Below are positions 18,183 through 25,600 of a stretch of 64,000 bases of DNA, piece after piece. The translations under genes were made by a program, and so were the position numbers. Every line of letters begins with the position of its first letter. The stretch's first letter is position 1. Origin of the DNA: Nitrosotalea sp. (lineage in GTDB: Archaea > Thermoproteota > Nitrososphaeria > Nitrososphaerales > Nitrosopumilaceae); NCBI GenBank assembly GCA_023252235.1, contig JAHEXH010000001.1, positions 3,578 through 67,577 on the forward strand, read 5' to 3'. The notes beneath the pieces are model-generated. The model made no database searches and was not told the DNA's origin. It saw only the letters and a list, made by a program, of their open reading frames with translations.

Positions 18183-18791
18183 TTGCCTCTAACACAATTA
18201 CCATTCCAATGGAATAGACATTTTGTTCCTGAAGAAAATTCATCTGATTGTGTGCCAGCTTGTGTTGCAATGTGTGCTAGAATGTGGAATGATACTGGTC
18301 TAATCACCGTTCCTACTGAAACTAATCAATGGGCTCAATATTTTGAAAAATTAGGTATTCATTCCCATCGAGGAACTAATGTAAGTCTGATTACAAACGC
18401 AATGAAAAAAATAAAGAAACAAAAACCACATTTTGCTTTGAATTTGTATTATCCTGTTCATATATCTGATTTAACAAAACTTTTAGAAACTAATCCTGTT
18501 TTTCCACTAATACTAACTTATGATCGCAGAATGGTTGAACATAATGCCATAGGTGTTCATCATGCCAGTTTGTTTCATTCATTTGATTCCCAGAGAGAAA
18601 AAATATTTGTGATTGATCCTGCATCTCCGTATAGAACAACTCCTATACCATACGATCAGACTGATTTTTTCAGAGGTTGGGAAGAAACGGGTAAGGAAAT
18701 AATAATACCACATCCTTCCAATATCAGAGTACCAATAAATATGAGGCATAAAGTTAATCATCTACAATTGGAAACATATAGTAAGAAATGA
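18183..18791 (+). CDS. C39-like papain-fold cysteine peptidase
   Basis: A 202-aa protein with the features of the peptidase C39-like family: S-D-C23-V-P-A-C-V-A-M with the nucleophile cysteine after the oxyanion residue, H126-H127-A-S-L as the histidine region, and I-F-V-I-D145-P-A as the aspartate. There is no signal peptide or membrane helix, so it should act in the cytoplasm. It starts at TTG 18183 and heads a three-gene operon with 4-base overlaps. A role as protease or deubiquitinase/transpeptidase-like effector in a defence or conflict system is inferred. Confidence 0.65.
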   Translation: MPLTQLPFQWNRHFVPEENSSDCVPACVAMCARMWNDTGLITVPTETNQWAQYFEKLGIHSHRGTNVSLITNAMKKIKKQKPHFALNLYYPVHISDLTKLLETNPVFPLILTYDRRMVEHNAIGVHHASLFHSFDSQREKIFVIDPASPYRTTPIPYDQTDFFRGWEETGKEIIIPHPSNIRVPINMRHKVNHLQLETYSKK

Positions 18792-19780
18792 CCCCCTTGA
18801 AATCTGTTAACATTCAATTACAAAAAACACCAGAATCTTTTGTTAGGAATTACATTTCTACTAAAATTGGTTTCAATATCAGACTAGGTAATACGCAAAA
18901 AAATGACGACGGTACATGGACTATCAAGCTAAAAGCAATTGTTCCATCATTTGTCAAGCTGGATAATGACCGTTCAAAAACATTTGTGTATGTGTTTCAT
19001 GATGTAGGAGAAGCAAAAGTCAGATATGATGCTGAAGATTATGATTTTGATTTTGTTGAAAAACCGAAAGCACCAGAACTTGATATGATTCTAATGAAAA
19101 AAATCGATACGTTAACTGCAGATGTACAACAAGAAATATTGGATTATGGAAAGTTTGCATGGGGTAACCTGTCTGCAGTAAAGCATTGGATGGGAACAAT
19201 ACACAACATAATCTTACGTTGTTTGAAAGATGATAGTTTTCCTTCAGACAACGTACCTATGAAATATCAACGTTATTTTGAATTTCTTAGATCTGGTAAA
19301 TGGATAAGAATTGAAGGTGGAGATAAACCAAAAGTAGTTGCCGATAATAAATTAAAAAAACTACATGAAGTATTATTACATGAAGAAAAAGTAAAACATG
19401 ATCTTAATTCCATTACTGATGCTGTAATAGGTCATCTTTTTGCACAGCACTATGTGCAAATCAGAGATGAACTAAATATACGTCAATTAACAGGATATGT
19501 TACTACAACAAAAGCTTACTATGCAGATGCAGTTAGAGCTGGTAAAGCAATTCCAATGAGCGAAAATACGTTACTAACAAAATTCAGGACTTATAATTAC
19601 AGTCCAAAACCCTCTACATTCAAAGGTTTCAATTTTCCAAGTACTGTAGCTGAACTGGTAGGTAATAACTTTCTCAAATATTCAAGACATGATGAACATA
19701 TTGTTACTGCTAATCCCGAATTGCTTCAGATATTGCTTCCATACCAAGCAACTTTGGAACAAATAGTAATTGATAATTGA
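18788..19780 (+). CDS. unknown protein, second gene of the peptidase operon
   Basis: A 330-aa protein without a recognised domain. Residues 1-95 are beta-rich, suggesting a small beta domain that includes V-Y-V-F-H-D-V-G-E-A-K-V-R-Y-D. Residues 95-240 are mainly helical, and residues 240-330 are mixed. There are no membrane segments and only one cysteine. It overlaps the peptidase gene and the next gene by 4 bases each, so the three products are probably made in step. It could be a substrate or partner of the peptidase. Confidence 0.65.
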   Translation: MTPLKSVNIQLQKTPESFVRNYISTKIGFNIRLGNTQKNDDGTWTIKLKAIVPSFVKLDNDRSKTFVYVFHDVGEAKVRYDAEDYDFDFVEKPKAPELDMILMKKIDTLTADVQQEILDYGKFAWGNLSAVKHWMGTIHNIILRCLKDDSFPSDNVPMKYQRYFEFLRSGKWIRIEGGDKPKVVADNKLKKLHEVLLHEEKVKHDLNSITDAVIGHLFAQHYVQIRDELNIRQLTGYVTTTKAYYADAVRAGKAIPMSENTLLTKFRTYNYSPKPSTFKGFNFPSTVAELVGNNFLKYSRHDEHIVTANPELLQILLPYQATLEQIVIDN

Positions 19781-20358
19781 TAAAGTATCCAGACGATAAT
19801 TTCTATCAGGGTTATTCACTAGGCTACGATTTAAACCGTAGCGGGAAAGACGAATTTCAAATAGTACAGAAAAAGTTAGAAGAAATACGCATTAAACCAA
19901 CTCCAAAGATTACAGAATTATCTTTAGAATTAATTCAGTTAATTCACAAATCTATCAGAAAATACGGTAAAAATGAAACTGAAAATTATTTGAAACATCT
20001 TAACAAAAAGGGAATTACAGGTGCGGTAATTCCTATAGATATTTCTCTTGCCTATCACTCATTTGCGCATCTTATGCAACGTTTTGATCCTTATGTTACT
20101 GCAGAAATTGTAGCAGGAAATGGTCTATGGGCTATAAAGAAAATAATAGCTCGCATCAAGTCTGGGAAAGAAAAAGATCCATTAGATAAAGAAACCAAAA
20201 AAATAGTTGAAAAAATTGTAAAAAATGAAACAAAAAAATTATTTGAAAAAATTTCTGAACTACAAGAAGAAGTAAAACGTAGTAAAGAAAAGACTAAAAG
20301 AAAAACAATAAATAAAAAAACAACACCTAAAAAAAAGACGATCAGAAAAAGGAAATAA
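19777..20358 (+). CDS. unknown protein with lysine-rich tail, third gene of the peptidase operon
   Basis: A 193-aa protein starting at TTG 19777, overlapping the previous stop as TTGA. Residues 1-130 are a mainly helical domain (Y-H-S-F-A-H-L-M-Q-R-F and neighbours), residues 130-165 a charged coiled coil, and the last 30 residues almost only Lys/Arg/Thr. The tail suggests binding to nucleic acid or membrane. Its stop abuts the convergent RHH gene at 20359 with no gap. Not recognised as a family. Confidence 0.6.
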   Translation: MIKYPDDNFYQGYSLGYDLNRSGKDEFQIVQKKLEEIRIKPTPKITELSLELIQLIHKSIRKYGKNETENYLKHLNKKGITGAVIPIDISLAYHSFAHLMQRFDPYVTAEIVAGNGLWAIKKIIARIKSGKEKDPLDKETKKIVEKIVKNETKKLFEKISELQEEVKRSKEKTKRKTINKKTTPKKKTIRKRK

Positions 20359-20496
20359 TTATTTTTCTCTAAAATGATCGCTAAGGATCACTCTTATGAC
20401 CTCGGGTATTGATTCAAATTTCCTATCTTTCCTTTCTTTCTCTAGTTCTTTCTCTAGTTCTTCAGAAATTGCTATTGTGATTTTTTTCATTGCCAT
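20359..20496 (-). CDS. 45-aa ribbon-helix-helix protein
   Basis: A short gene easily missed. It starts at ATG 20496, 5 bases after a perfect GGAGGT ribosome-binding site (20507-20502), and ends at TAA 20359. The N-terminal strand M-K-K-I-T-I-A-I-S is followed by a charged helix and then I-P-E-V-I-R-V-I-L-S, the usual RHH/CopG layout. It is divergent from the transposase gene, sharing a TATA-rich stretch at about 20518-20526, and could repress the transposase, itself or the peptidase operon. Confidence 0.7.
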   Translation of the reverse strand: MAMKKITIAISEELEKELEKERKDRKFESIPEVIRVILSDHFREK

Positions 20497-20501
20497 ACAT
20501 T

Positions 20502-20507
20502 ACCTCC
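20502..20507 (-). promoter_or_regulatory. strong Shine-Dalgarno site of the RHH gene
   Basis: GGAGGT on the minus strand, 5 bases before the ATG at 20496; it decides the start of this short gene. Confidence 0.7.
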
Positions 20508-20556
20508 AATAGCAATCCTTATAAATATTAGTGTTGTATGCTATAGCAGGTAATAG

Positions 20557-21726
20557 ATGGTCATCAATAGAAAACAGACTCAAACAAGAGAACTAAAAGC
20601 ACTAACAATAGTTGGTCAATCTGATCAAATCAAACGAATCAACACAGTAACTTACAAAGTAAAATCACAATCATCTGATACTTGGTATGATGTTGTACAT
20701 GAATACAAACAAGGCTGGAATTGCTCATGCCCTGATCATACTTTCAGACATGTCGAGTGTAAACACATTCAAGCAGTTTACATTTCAAAGGAATTACGCC
20801 ATAAGATAGTAAATAATAATGATGTAAAGGAAATTGAAAACTCTAACGAACTAATCTGCAAATGTGGTTCTGTAAATGTAATCAAGATTGGAATCAGACA
20901 CAATAAGAGTGGAGATATTCAGAGATTCAAATGCAAAGAATGTAATCACAAATGGTCTGATAATCTAGGTTTTGCATACAACAAGGTAAACTCGAAGATA
21001 ATAACCGTAGCTTTAGACCTATACTTCAAAGGGATATCTCTTAGAAAAGTCAAAGAACACATCAAGTTATTTCATGGAATTGATATTAGTGCAAGCTCTG
21101 TTCTAAACTGGATTCATAGATTCGGTGAAGCCGTAGCTCCATTTGTGGATAGCTTAGTTCCAAAAGATGTTTCAGGAGTTTATCACATTGATGAGATGAT
21201 GGTTCATGTTAGAAAAGAGAGCATGGAAAAAGGTCACTATCAATGGCTATGGAACATGATGGATAATACCACGAAATTTTGGATTAGCTCAAAGGTATCT
21301 CAAAGGCGTGAAGTATCTGATGCAAGAGCAGTTTTCCAAGATGCTAAAACCAAGATGCCAAAGCCACTCGCCATAGTTCATGATGGCTTACCTTCCTACA
21401 ATGAAGCTTACTGGAAAGAATACTATGAGATGGAAGGAAAGAGAGTGCAGAACATTAGGTCAGTTAGTGTTAGACATAATGGCTTGAATCAGGTAGTTGA
21501 GAGACTCAATGGTGTAATGAGAGATAGAGAAAAAGTCATGAGGGGAATGGATCATAGAGAGTCTGCACAAAAATTGATCGATGCCTACAGAATTCATTAT
21601 AATTTCGTGAGAGGGCATGGAAGCATAGGAAAAACACCAGCTGAGAAAGCAGGGATTAAGCTAGATTTAGGCGAGAATAAGATTGAGAATCTCATAAGAC
21701 TAGCCTCAAAGAATAAAATGAACTAA
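20557..21726 (+). CDS. DDE transposase with N-terminal SWIM zinc finger (IS6/MULE-like)
   Basis: A 389-aa transposase. Residues 56-70 form a SWIM zinc finger (C56-x-C58...C68-x-H70), which MULE-like and some archaeal IS elements use to bind DNA. A zinc ribbon follows at 101-129 (C101, C103, C126, C129), then a helix-turn-helix region (about 150-190). The RNase-H-fold catalytic triad is D212 (H-I-D-E-M-M), D276 (V-H-D-G-L) and E315 (V-V-E-R-L-N), followed by a conserved C-terminal K-T-P-A-E-K-A-G. The frame is intact, so the element may be active. Clear terminal inverted repeats were not found. Confidence 0.88.
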   Translation: MVINRKQTQTRELKALTIVGQSDQIKRINTVTYKVKSQSSDTWYDVVHEYKQGWNCSCPDHTFRHVECKHIQAVYISKELRHKIVNNNDVKEIENSNELICKCGSVNVIKIGIRHNKSGDIQRFKCKECNHKWSDNLGFAYNKVNSKIITVALDLYFKGISLRKVKEHIKLFHGIDISASSVLNWIHRFGEAVAPFVDSLVPKDVSGVYHIDEMMVHVRKESMEKGHYQWLWNMMDNTTKFWISSKVSQRREVSDARAVFQDAKTKMPKPLAIVHDGLPSYNEAYWKEYYEMEGKRVQNIRSVSVRHNGLNQVVERLNGVMRDREKVMRGMDHRESAQKLIDAYRIHYNFVRGHGSIGKTPAEKAGIKLDLGENKIENLIRLASKNKMN

Positions 21727-21781
21727 AGTAACAAAGCGAGCAAAGCTTGTTTAAATTTTTTATGCTCTAAGGATTTATAAT

Positions 21782-21863
21782 ATACTAACGTACGTATAGT
21801 ATTGCGATACGATACAGTGTATCGCTAGGAGATACATCTTTCGTGTTACACGATTGTGTATCT
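21782..21863. repeat. cluster of three palindromes downstream of the transposase
   Basis: ATACTA/TAGTAT (21782-21787 and 21797-21802) encloses ACGTACGT. GCGATAC (21804-21810) pairs with GTATCGC (21819-21825). AGATACA (21830-21836) pairs with TGTATCT (21857-21863) around an inner TCGTGT-T-ACACGA (21841-21853). No coding capacity. They could be element-end structures, terminators or regulator sites. Confidence 0.7.
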
Positions 21864-21870
21864 TCGCTTT

Positions 21871-22608
21871 TTATTTTGGATATGATATAAATCCGAATCC
21901 TCCGATTTGACCATACTTACTATGGCGTAATTTTGTATATATTAAATCCCAATATTTATCAAAATCAGTATGACCATTTGATTTTCTTCCTATGCAATAG
22001 CATACTGCATCAGCTATTTGCAAACCTTTCCTATGATGTGAATGTAAAAATTGTGGTTCTTCTACAATATCTGTTGCTGGAGGATGGTAATACGATCCAT
22101 TTCTTCTTACACTGTTAATCAACTCTAGTGTATCAGTATCTCTACAATTTAATTTCAATTCTAGTGGTGATGATGTTCTATCTATACGAATAAGACCTTT
22201 TGAAGCATTATCTCTTAGAAAATAATCATATCTTTCTGTCAATATCATATACGCATAATAATGAATTAGATTAGGATTGGAGTGTTTAGAAGTAAATTTT
22301 TTCTTATCAATAAGGACTGTTATTACTGTACAAGGTAATTTACTAATAATGTCATAAAGAGGATCTAATAAAGCAGTTTTTGCAGGGGGTAACATTCCAG
22401 TAAATTCAGATTTTGATTGCCATATTTTATGAACATGAATCTCTGCATTTTCTAAAGCTCCTATAAAAAAAGTATTTTTGTAATTCTGAATTTCATTTTT
22501 CATTGAGTATAAATCATTTGTATGAAATATGACTCCAGTTGTAATGAAATATGTAGATGGGTGAGTAAGTTCAGCTACCCCTGCTTCATCTACATACATT
22601 ATGTACAA
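21871..22608 (-). CDS. DUF3800 domain protein
   Basis: A 245-aa protein with the DUF3800 hallmarks: Y-V-D-E-A-G at residues 5-10 and L-Q-I-A-D-A-V-C-Y near 215-223, whose acidic residues resemble an RNase-H-like metal site. DUF3800 proteins are frequent in phages, plasmids and defence islands; their activity is not established. It is a stand-alone gene in the island, downstream of the transposase on the opposite strand. Confidence 0.8.
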   Translation of the reverse strand: MYIMYVDEAGVAELTHPSTYFITTGVIFHTNDLYSMKNEIQNYKNTFFIGALENAEIHVHKIWQSKSEFTGMLPPAKTALLDPLYDIISKLPCTVITVLIDKKKFTSKHSNPNLIHYYAYMILTERYDYFLRDNASKGLIRIDRTSSPLELKLNCRDTDTLELINSVRRNGSYYHPPATDIVEEPQFLHSHHRKGLQIADAVCYCIGRKSNGHTDFDKYWDLIYTKLRHSKYGQIGGFGFISYPK

Positions 22609-22710
22609 GATCGATCCTTTTACAAAAAGATGAGTTAAACCTTATGCGTGATTCTATTATTCTAATTTTATCTAACAAACAATATTAGCTAGTAATATTT
22701 GATCTTAGAA

Positions 22711-23040
22711 ATGCCAATTACTGAGGAAATCAACAAGAAAATAGCACATTATGTTGAAAGAATGAGGGCATGTGATAATGCCCAAGACTATGAGGGATAT
22801 ATCTCAGTAATCGATGAATATCACATCTATCTTGATGGTGTATTATCATTAGAAAGAGATACGAGTTGGCGTACATATTATTTTCAAATACAGAATTCCA
22901 TTAATATTGTCAAGCGTCATATGGTATTATTAAAAAATTTGAAGGCTCAAGAAAGAGATACAGTTTTTAAATTAAATGAACTAACTGATGAGGTTAGAAG
23001 ATTGAAAGAAAGAATGGATAATTGGGAATCTCGTCTTTAA
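22711..23040 (+). CDS. small coiled-coil protein, last gene of the island
   Basis: About 109 aa starting at ATG 22711; an in-frame TTG at 22699 would add four residues. It is all helical with a C-terminal heptad pattern (L-T-D-E-V-R-R-L-K-E-R-M). No known domain. Its stop codon lies at the edge of the right boundary hairpin. Confidence 0.6.
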   Translation: MPITEEINKKIAHYVERMRACDNAQDYEGYISVIDEYHIYLDGVLSLERDTSWRTYYFQIQNSINIVKRHMVLLKNLKAQERDTVFKLNELTDEVRRLKERMDNWESRL

Positions 23041-23167
23041 ACCCCGAATTTGAACACCAACAATTTCATTTAGTCAAACCCCAGCTACTGAACAGAAGTT
23101 GATAGATACTACTGGTAAGTTATTGGGGTTTGACTAAAAATTCTTGTGGGTGTTAAGATTCGGGTTT
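23039..23167. repeat. large hairpin with 43-base arms (MITE-like), right island boundary
   Basis: The arm 23039-23082 and the reverse complement of 23125-23167 align over about 43 bases, with identical AAACCC...GAAT starts and TTTAGTCAAACCCC inner ends. The 42-base loop contains CAGAAG and TTGATAGATACT. Each arm is a copy of the left boundary element at 16919-16989. It has the form of a miniature inverted-repeat element; no target duplication was identified. Confidence 0.7.
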
Positions 23168-23172
23168 TGAGA

Positions 23173-23193
23173 TTCAAGGCTTAAAACCTTGAA
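23173..23193 (+). repeat. short inverted repeat upstream of small membrane gene
   Basis: TTCAAGG (23173-23179) and CCTTGAA (23187-23193) form a 7-bp stem with a 7-base loop, just 19 bases before the next start codon. It could be a regulatory or leader structure. Confidence 0.45.
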
Positions 23194-23211
23194 CGAAATA
23201 ACTTGGATTAC

Positions 23212-23562
23212 ATGACATCATTCATTCTAAATATTGTATCAACAATTGGATTTACACTACAATTTTTGGGGTTTGTTTGGATGTTAAAATATTATAAAAA
23301 TCCCTTAGAGGAATATCTTGAAAAATGGAAATCTGTTTATCAGAATAAACATGATGATTACGATGACATGATAGGTGATGTAGATTATTATAATTTTGAA
23401 CCTAGATTCTTGATGCAAACACATCGTGCAACTAGAGATGATGTTCCAAAAAAATTCATTAAGTTTTGGGAATTTCGAAAAAAATGGTCAGTAAGGATTG
23501 TAATAATAGGATTCATAGTACAAGCATTACAAATTACAATTTCATTTTGGATGCAATCTTAA
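23212..23562 (+). CDS. small membrane protein of unknown function
   Basis: About 116 aa from ATG 23212 (in-frame TTG at 23203). One helix at the N-terminus (I-L-N-I-V-S-T-I-G-F-T-L-Q-F-L-G-F) and one at the C-terminus, with a soluble acidic middle. The last 29 bases overlap, in antisense, the transposase remnant at 23534-23672, so the C-terminus may have been acquired from insertion debris. Confidence 0.5.
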   Translation: MTSFILNIVSTIGFTLQFLGFVWMLKYYKNPLEEYLEKWKSVYQNKHDDYDDMIGDVDYYNFEPRFLMQTHRATRDDVPKKFIKFWEFRKKWSVRIVIIGFIVQALQITISFWMQS

Positions 23563-23672
23563 TTAGATTCTCGATTTTATTTCCATTCAATTCTAATCTT
23601 ATTCCTGCTTGTTCCGCAGGAGTTTTCTTTATACTACTATGTTCTCTCACGAAACTATGATGAATTGTTAAA
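23534..23672 (-). pseudogene. C-terminal remnant of a SWIM-type IS transposase
   Basis: On the minus strand the frame reads I-H-H-S-F-V-R-E-H-S-S-I-K-K-T-P-A-E-Q-A-G, then a segment ending N-K-I-E-N-L-I-K-I-A-S-K and a stop at 23534. It matches the last about 45 residues of the intact transposase (I-H-Y-N-F-V-R-G-H-G-S-I-G-K-T-P-A-E-K-A-G ... N-K-I-E-N-L-I-R-L-A-S-K). Nothing of the catalytic domain remains. It is squeezed between two small genes. Confidence 0.8.
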
Positions 23673-23673
23673 T

Positions 23674-24042
23674 TTATTTGGAAATGATCTGACCTTTCAA
23701 CCAAAGTGCAATCTGTTTGGTTGCAGCATTATGTGACATATCAATTATGGGCAAAAGCACATTGTTGATGTTATTTTTCAGATACGGCTTGTATTGTGGC
23801 ATCTCAGTGTATTCTATTGCAGCAAAGTGAATCTTTCCCTCAATCTGATCCTTGATAATTTCAGGTGTGGGTGGAAAACCCTGTGGTTCGTATAATATGC
23901 CATCTGCCCATCTTGCAGGAGGTGCAGAATTGCCTAGAGGAACATTGTTTGTCTTGATACTGAGAAAATCTTCGATGCTGTTTACCTTGACAAGCTCATG
24001 TATTATGATTTCATTTATCGGCTGATGTCTAATTGTTACCAT
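23674..24042 (-). CDS. conserved hypothetical protein (122 aa)
   Basis: Not recognised. A soluble protein with strand-helix alternation, a proline-rich middle (G-F-P-P-T-P-E-I-I) and no cysteines. The C-terminal helix contains I-D-M-S-H-N-A-A-T. ATG start at 24042. The stop lies directly beside the transposase remnant but in a different frame. Confidence 0.55.
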   Translation of the reverse strand: MVTIRHQPINEIIIHELVKVNSIEDFLSIKTNNVPLGNSAPPARWADGILYEPQGFPPTPEIIKDQIEGKIHFAAIEYTEMPQYKPYLKNNINNVLLPIIDMSHNAATKQIALWLKGQIISK

Positions 24043-24159
24043 GATCTCAAAGCAATGGGTGTATCATTTAATGGATCCGGTTTACTCTGACTTTTCTAAT
24101 CTTAATATTGTAATTTTTAATGGGTTTTATCTTAAGGTTGATTGAATGATTGAATTAAG

Positions 24160-24255
24160 TTAAGTGTTTGACTGTAGTACCAAAATAATCATTACAATTG
24201 TAAAGGCACCGAAAATGGAGCCAATTCCTATTATCATTTTGGTATTTCTATTCAT
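24160..24255 (-). CDS. 31-aa single-span membrane microprotein (candidate)
   Basis: ATG at 24255 to TAA at 24160, reading a short basic N-terminus (M-N-R-N-T-K) then a hydrophobic helix of about 20 residues. A TTAAATTA-like box lies about 28 bases upstream. It is the only coding potential in the 340-base gap 24043-24383. The evidence is the clean signal-anchor pattern; chance cannot be excluded. Confidence 0.4.
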   Translation of the reverse strand: MNRNTKMIIGIGSIFGAFTIVMIILVLQSNT

Positions 24256-24383
24256 ATCATGAAATCTTCTCTCCCACTAATTTAAGATATCATTATCTGA
24301 TGACTGGCTATCTGGGATATAGTATTATCACTCATGGTTAATTTGATTAGATTTTAAATAAGGTGACACAAGATTAACTCATT

Positions 24384-25055
24384 ATGACAGAACAACCTAG
24401 AACATTTTTCAATTTTTCATTCTTTAAAGTAGATCCAAAATGGCGTTGGATGGCTGATCTTGCAAAAGAAGAATCTGCAAAAGAAGTAGAAATCGTTCTT
24501 AAAAATTCCAAGATAAAATTTAGGATTTATTCAACACTTGGTCTAAGGGACGATGCAGAATTTTTGTTCTGGTTTGCATCAGAGTCAGTTGAAAAAATCC
24601 AGGATGTTGTATCAAAACTATACCTTACAGTCTTTGGAAAGTATATCACTCCAACACACGTTTACCTGTCAAACACAAGGCCGTCAATATATGCAAACAA
24701 TCCACCACCACGTGGTTGGCTTGGAGGCGAAGCGCAGAAAAAATATGTTATTGTATATCCTTTCATAAAAACACGAGAATGGTATCTACTACCACCTGAA
24801 AAACGAAAAGAGATGATGGCAGAACACATTCAGGTTGGACACAAATATCCTGAAGTGCAACTAAACACAACTTACTCATTTGGAATTCATGATGAAGATT
24901 TTATGCTTGCTTTTGAAACTGATAGCCTAAACAAGTTTCAAGACCTGATTATGGACTTGCGAGAAACCCGCGTCAGTGGATATGTTGCAGTGGATACACC
25001 AATGATTGTCTGTGTTTCAAAAGACATTGTTCCTCTGATTAGGAGCCTTGGATGA
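24384..25055 (+). CDS. chlorite dismutase family (HemQ-like) protein
   Basis: A 223-aa member of the chlorite dismutase/coproheme decarboxylase family. The second ferredoxin-like half shows E-H148-I-Q-V-G-H-K-Y-P, where H148 aligns with the proximal heme ligand, then N-T-T-Y-S-F-G-I-H-D-E-D-F and F-E-T-D, Y-V-A-V-D-T-P-M-I-V. In bacteria HemQ decarboxylates coproheme; archaeal members may bind heme with another role. It is first in an operon with a DUF1802 and an aldo-keto reductase gene. True chlorite dismutase activity is unlikely to be inferred from sequence alone. Confidence 0.85.
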   Translation: MTEQPRTFFNFSFFKVDPKWRWMADLAKEESAKEVEIVLKNSKIKFRIYSTLGLRDDAEFLFWFASESVEKIQDVVSKLYLTVFGKYITPTHVYLSNTRPSIYANNPPPRGWLGGEAQKKYVIVYPFIKTREWYLLPPEKRKEMMAEHIQVGHKYPEVQLNTTYSFGIHDEDFMLAFETDSLNKFQDLIMDLRETRVSGYVAVDTPMIVCVSKDIVPLIRSLG

Positions 25056-25600
25056 TGAAGGCACTAAAAGAATGGGCTACTGTTATAACCGCACTTGAAA
25101 ATGGCGACCAAACTGTTCTACTCCGAAAGGGTGGAATACTTGAGACTGCCTCTGGTTTTAAAGTTGAAGACAAAAAATTTGCGCTCTTTCCAACATATGA
25201 GCACCAAGATAACGCTTCACTAAAATCACAGTTTTACAGATATCTTGCAGATGTAAGAGAACAAAAACCAAGAGAGGGATTTAACAGAATAACGTCCTAT
25301 GCCGAAGTACTTGCAGAATATGATGTTTCTTCGATGCAAAAAATAGAGGAATTGTCACAATTTCATATCTGGAGTGATTCGTATATGGTAGAGAGGATGA
25401 ATTGGATGCCTCAGAAACCAATGACTGCAATTTTCTTGAAGGTGTACAAGACTCCTCCAATTGAGATTCCGGTTCTTCCAGAATATCATGGTTGCAAATC
25501 TTGGATAGAATTAAATGTCAATACTGATGTTGGAAAAGCTGTTTTAAATGAAGCCGAGCTTCAACAAAAATTATCTGAGTTTAGGAGGACTGTGAATTGA
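25052..25600 (+). CDS. DUF1802 family protein
   Basis: A 182-aa protein with the DUF1802 N-terminus A-L-K-E-W-A-T-V-I-T-A-L-E-N-G and V-L-L-R-K-G-G-I-L-E, then F-A-L-F-P-T-Y-E-H-Q. Function of the family is unknown. It overlaps the chlorite-dismutase-family gene by 4 bases (ATG at 25052 or 25055) and the aldo-keto reductase start by 4, so the three are one operon. Confidence 0.88.
   Translation: MMKALKEWATVITALENGDQTVLLRKGGILETASGFKVEDKKFALFPTYEHQDNASLKSQFYRYLADVREQKPREGFNRITSYAEVLAEYDVSSMQKIEELSQFHIWSDSYMVERMNWMPQKPMTAIFLKVYKTPPIEIPVLPEYHGCKSWIELNVNTDVGKAVLNEAELQQKLSEFRRTVN

Larger units (their letters stand above)
16919..23167. mobile_element. accessory genomic island bounded by related repeat elements
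   Basis: The left boundary sequence (16919-16989) and the right boundary hairpin (23039-23167) are homologous and share an exact 12-base TTGATAGATACT at 16919-16930 and 23099-23110. Between them lie genes without core-archaeal counterparts: HEPN-like, membrane protein, C39-like peptidase, two unknowns, RHH protein, transposase, DUF3800 and coiled-coil. No integrase is seen, so transfer mechanism and exact ends are inferred. Confidence 0.55.

Noticed and set aside
20500..21870. Terminal inverted repeats of the transposase element
   Set aside because: Only an 8-base TAAGGATT-like similarity was found between upstream and downstream flanks, too weak to call ends.
24384..25055. True chlorite dismutase for perchlorate respiration
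   Set aside because: The sequence resembles the HemQ-like branch, and no perchlorate genes are nearby.
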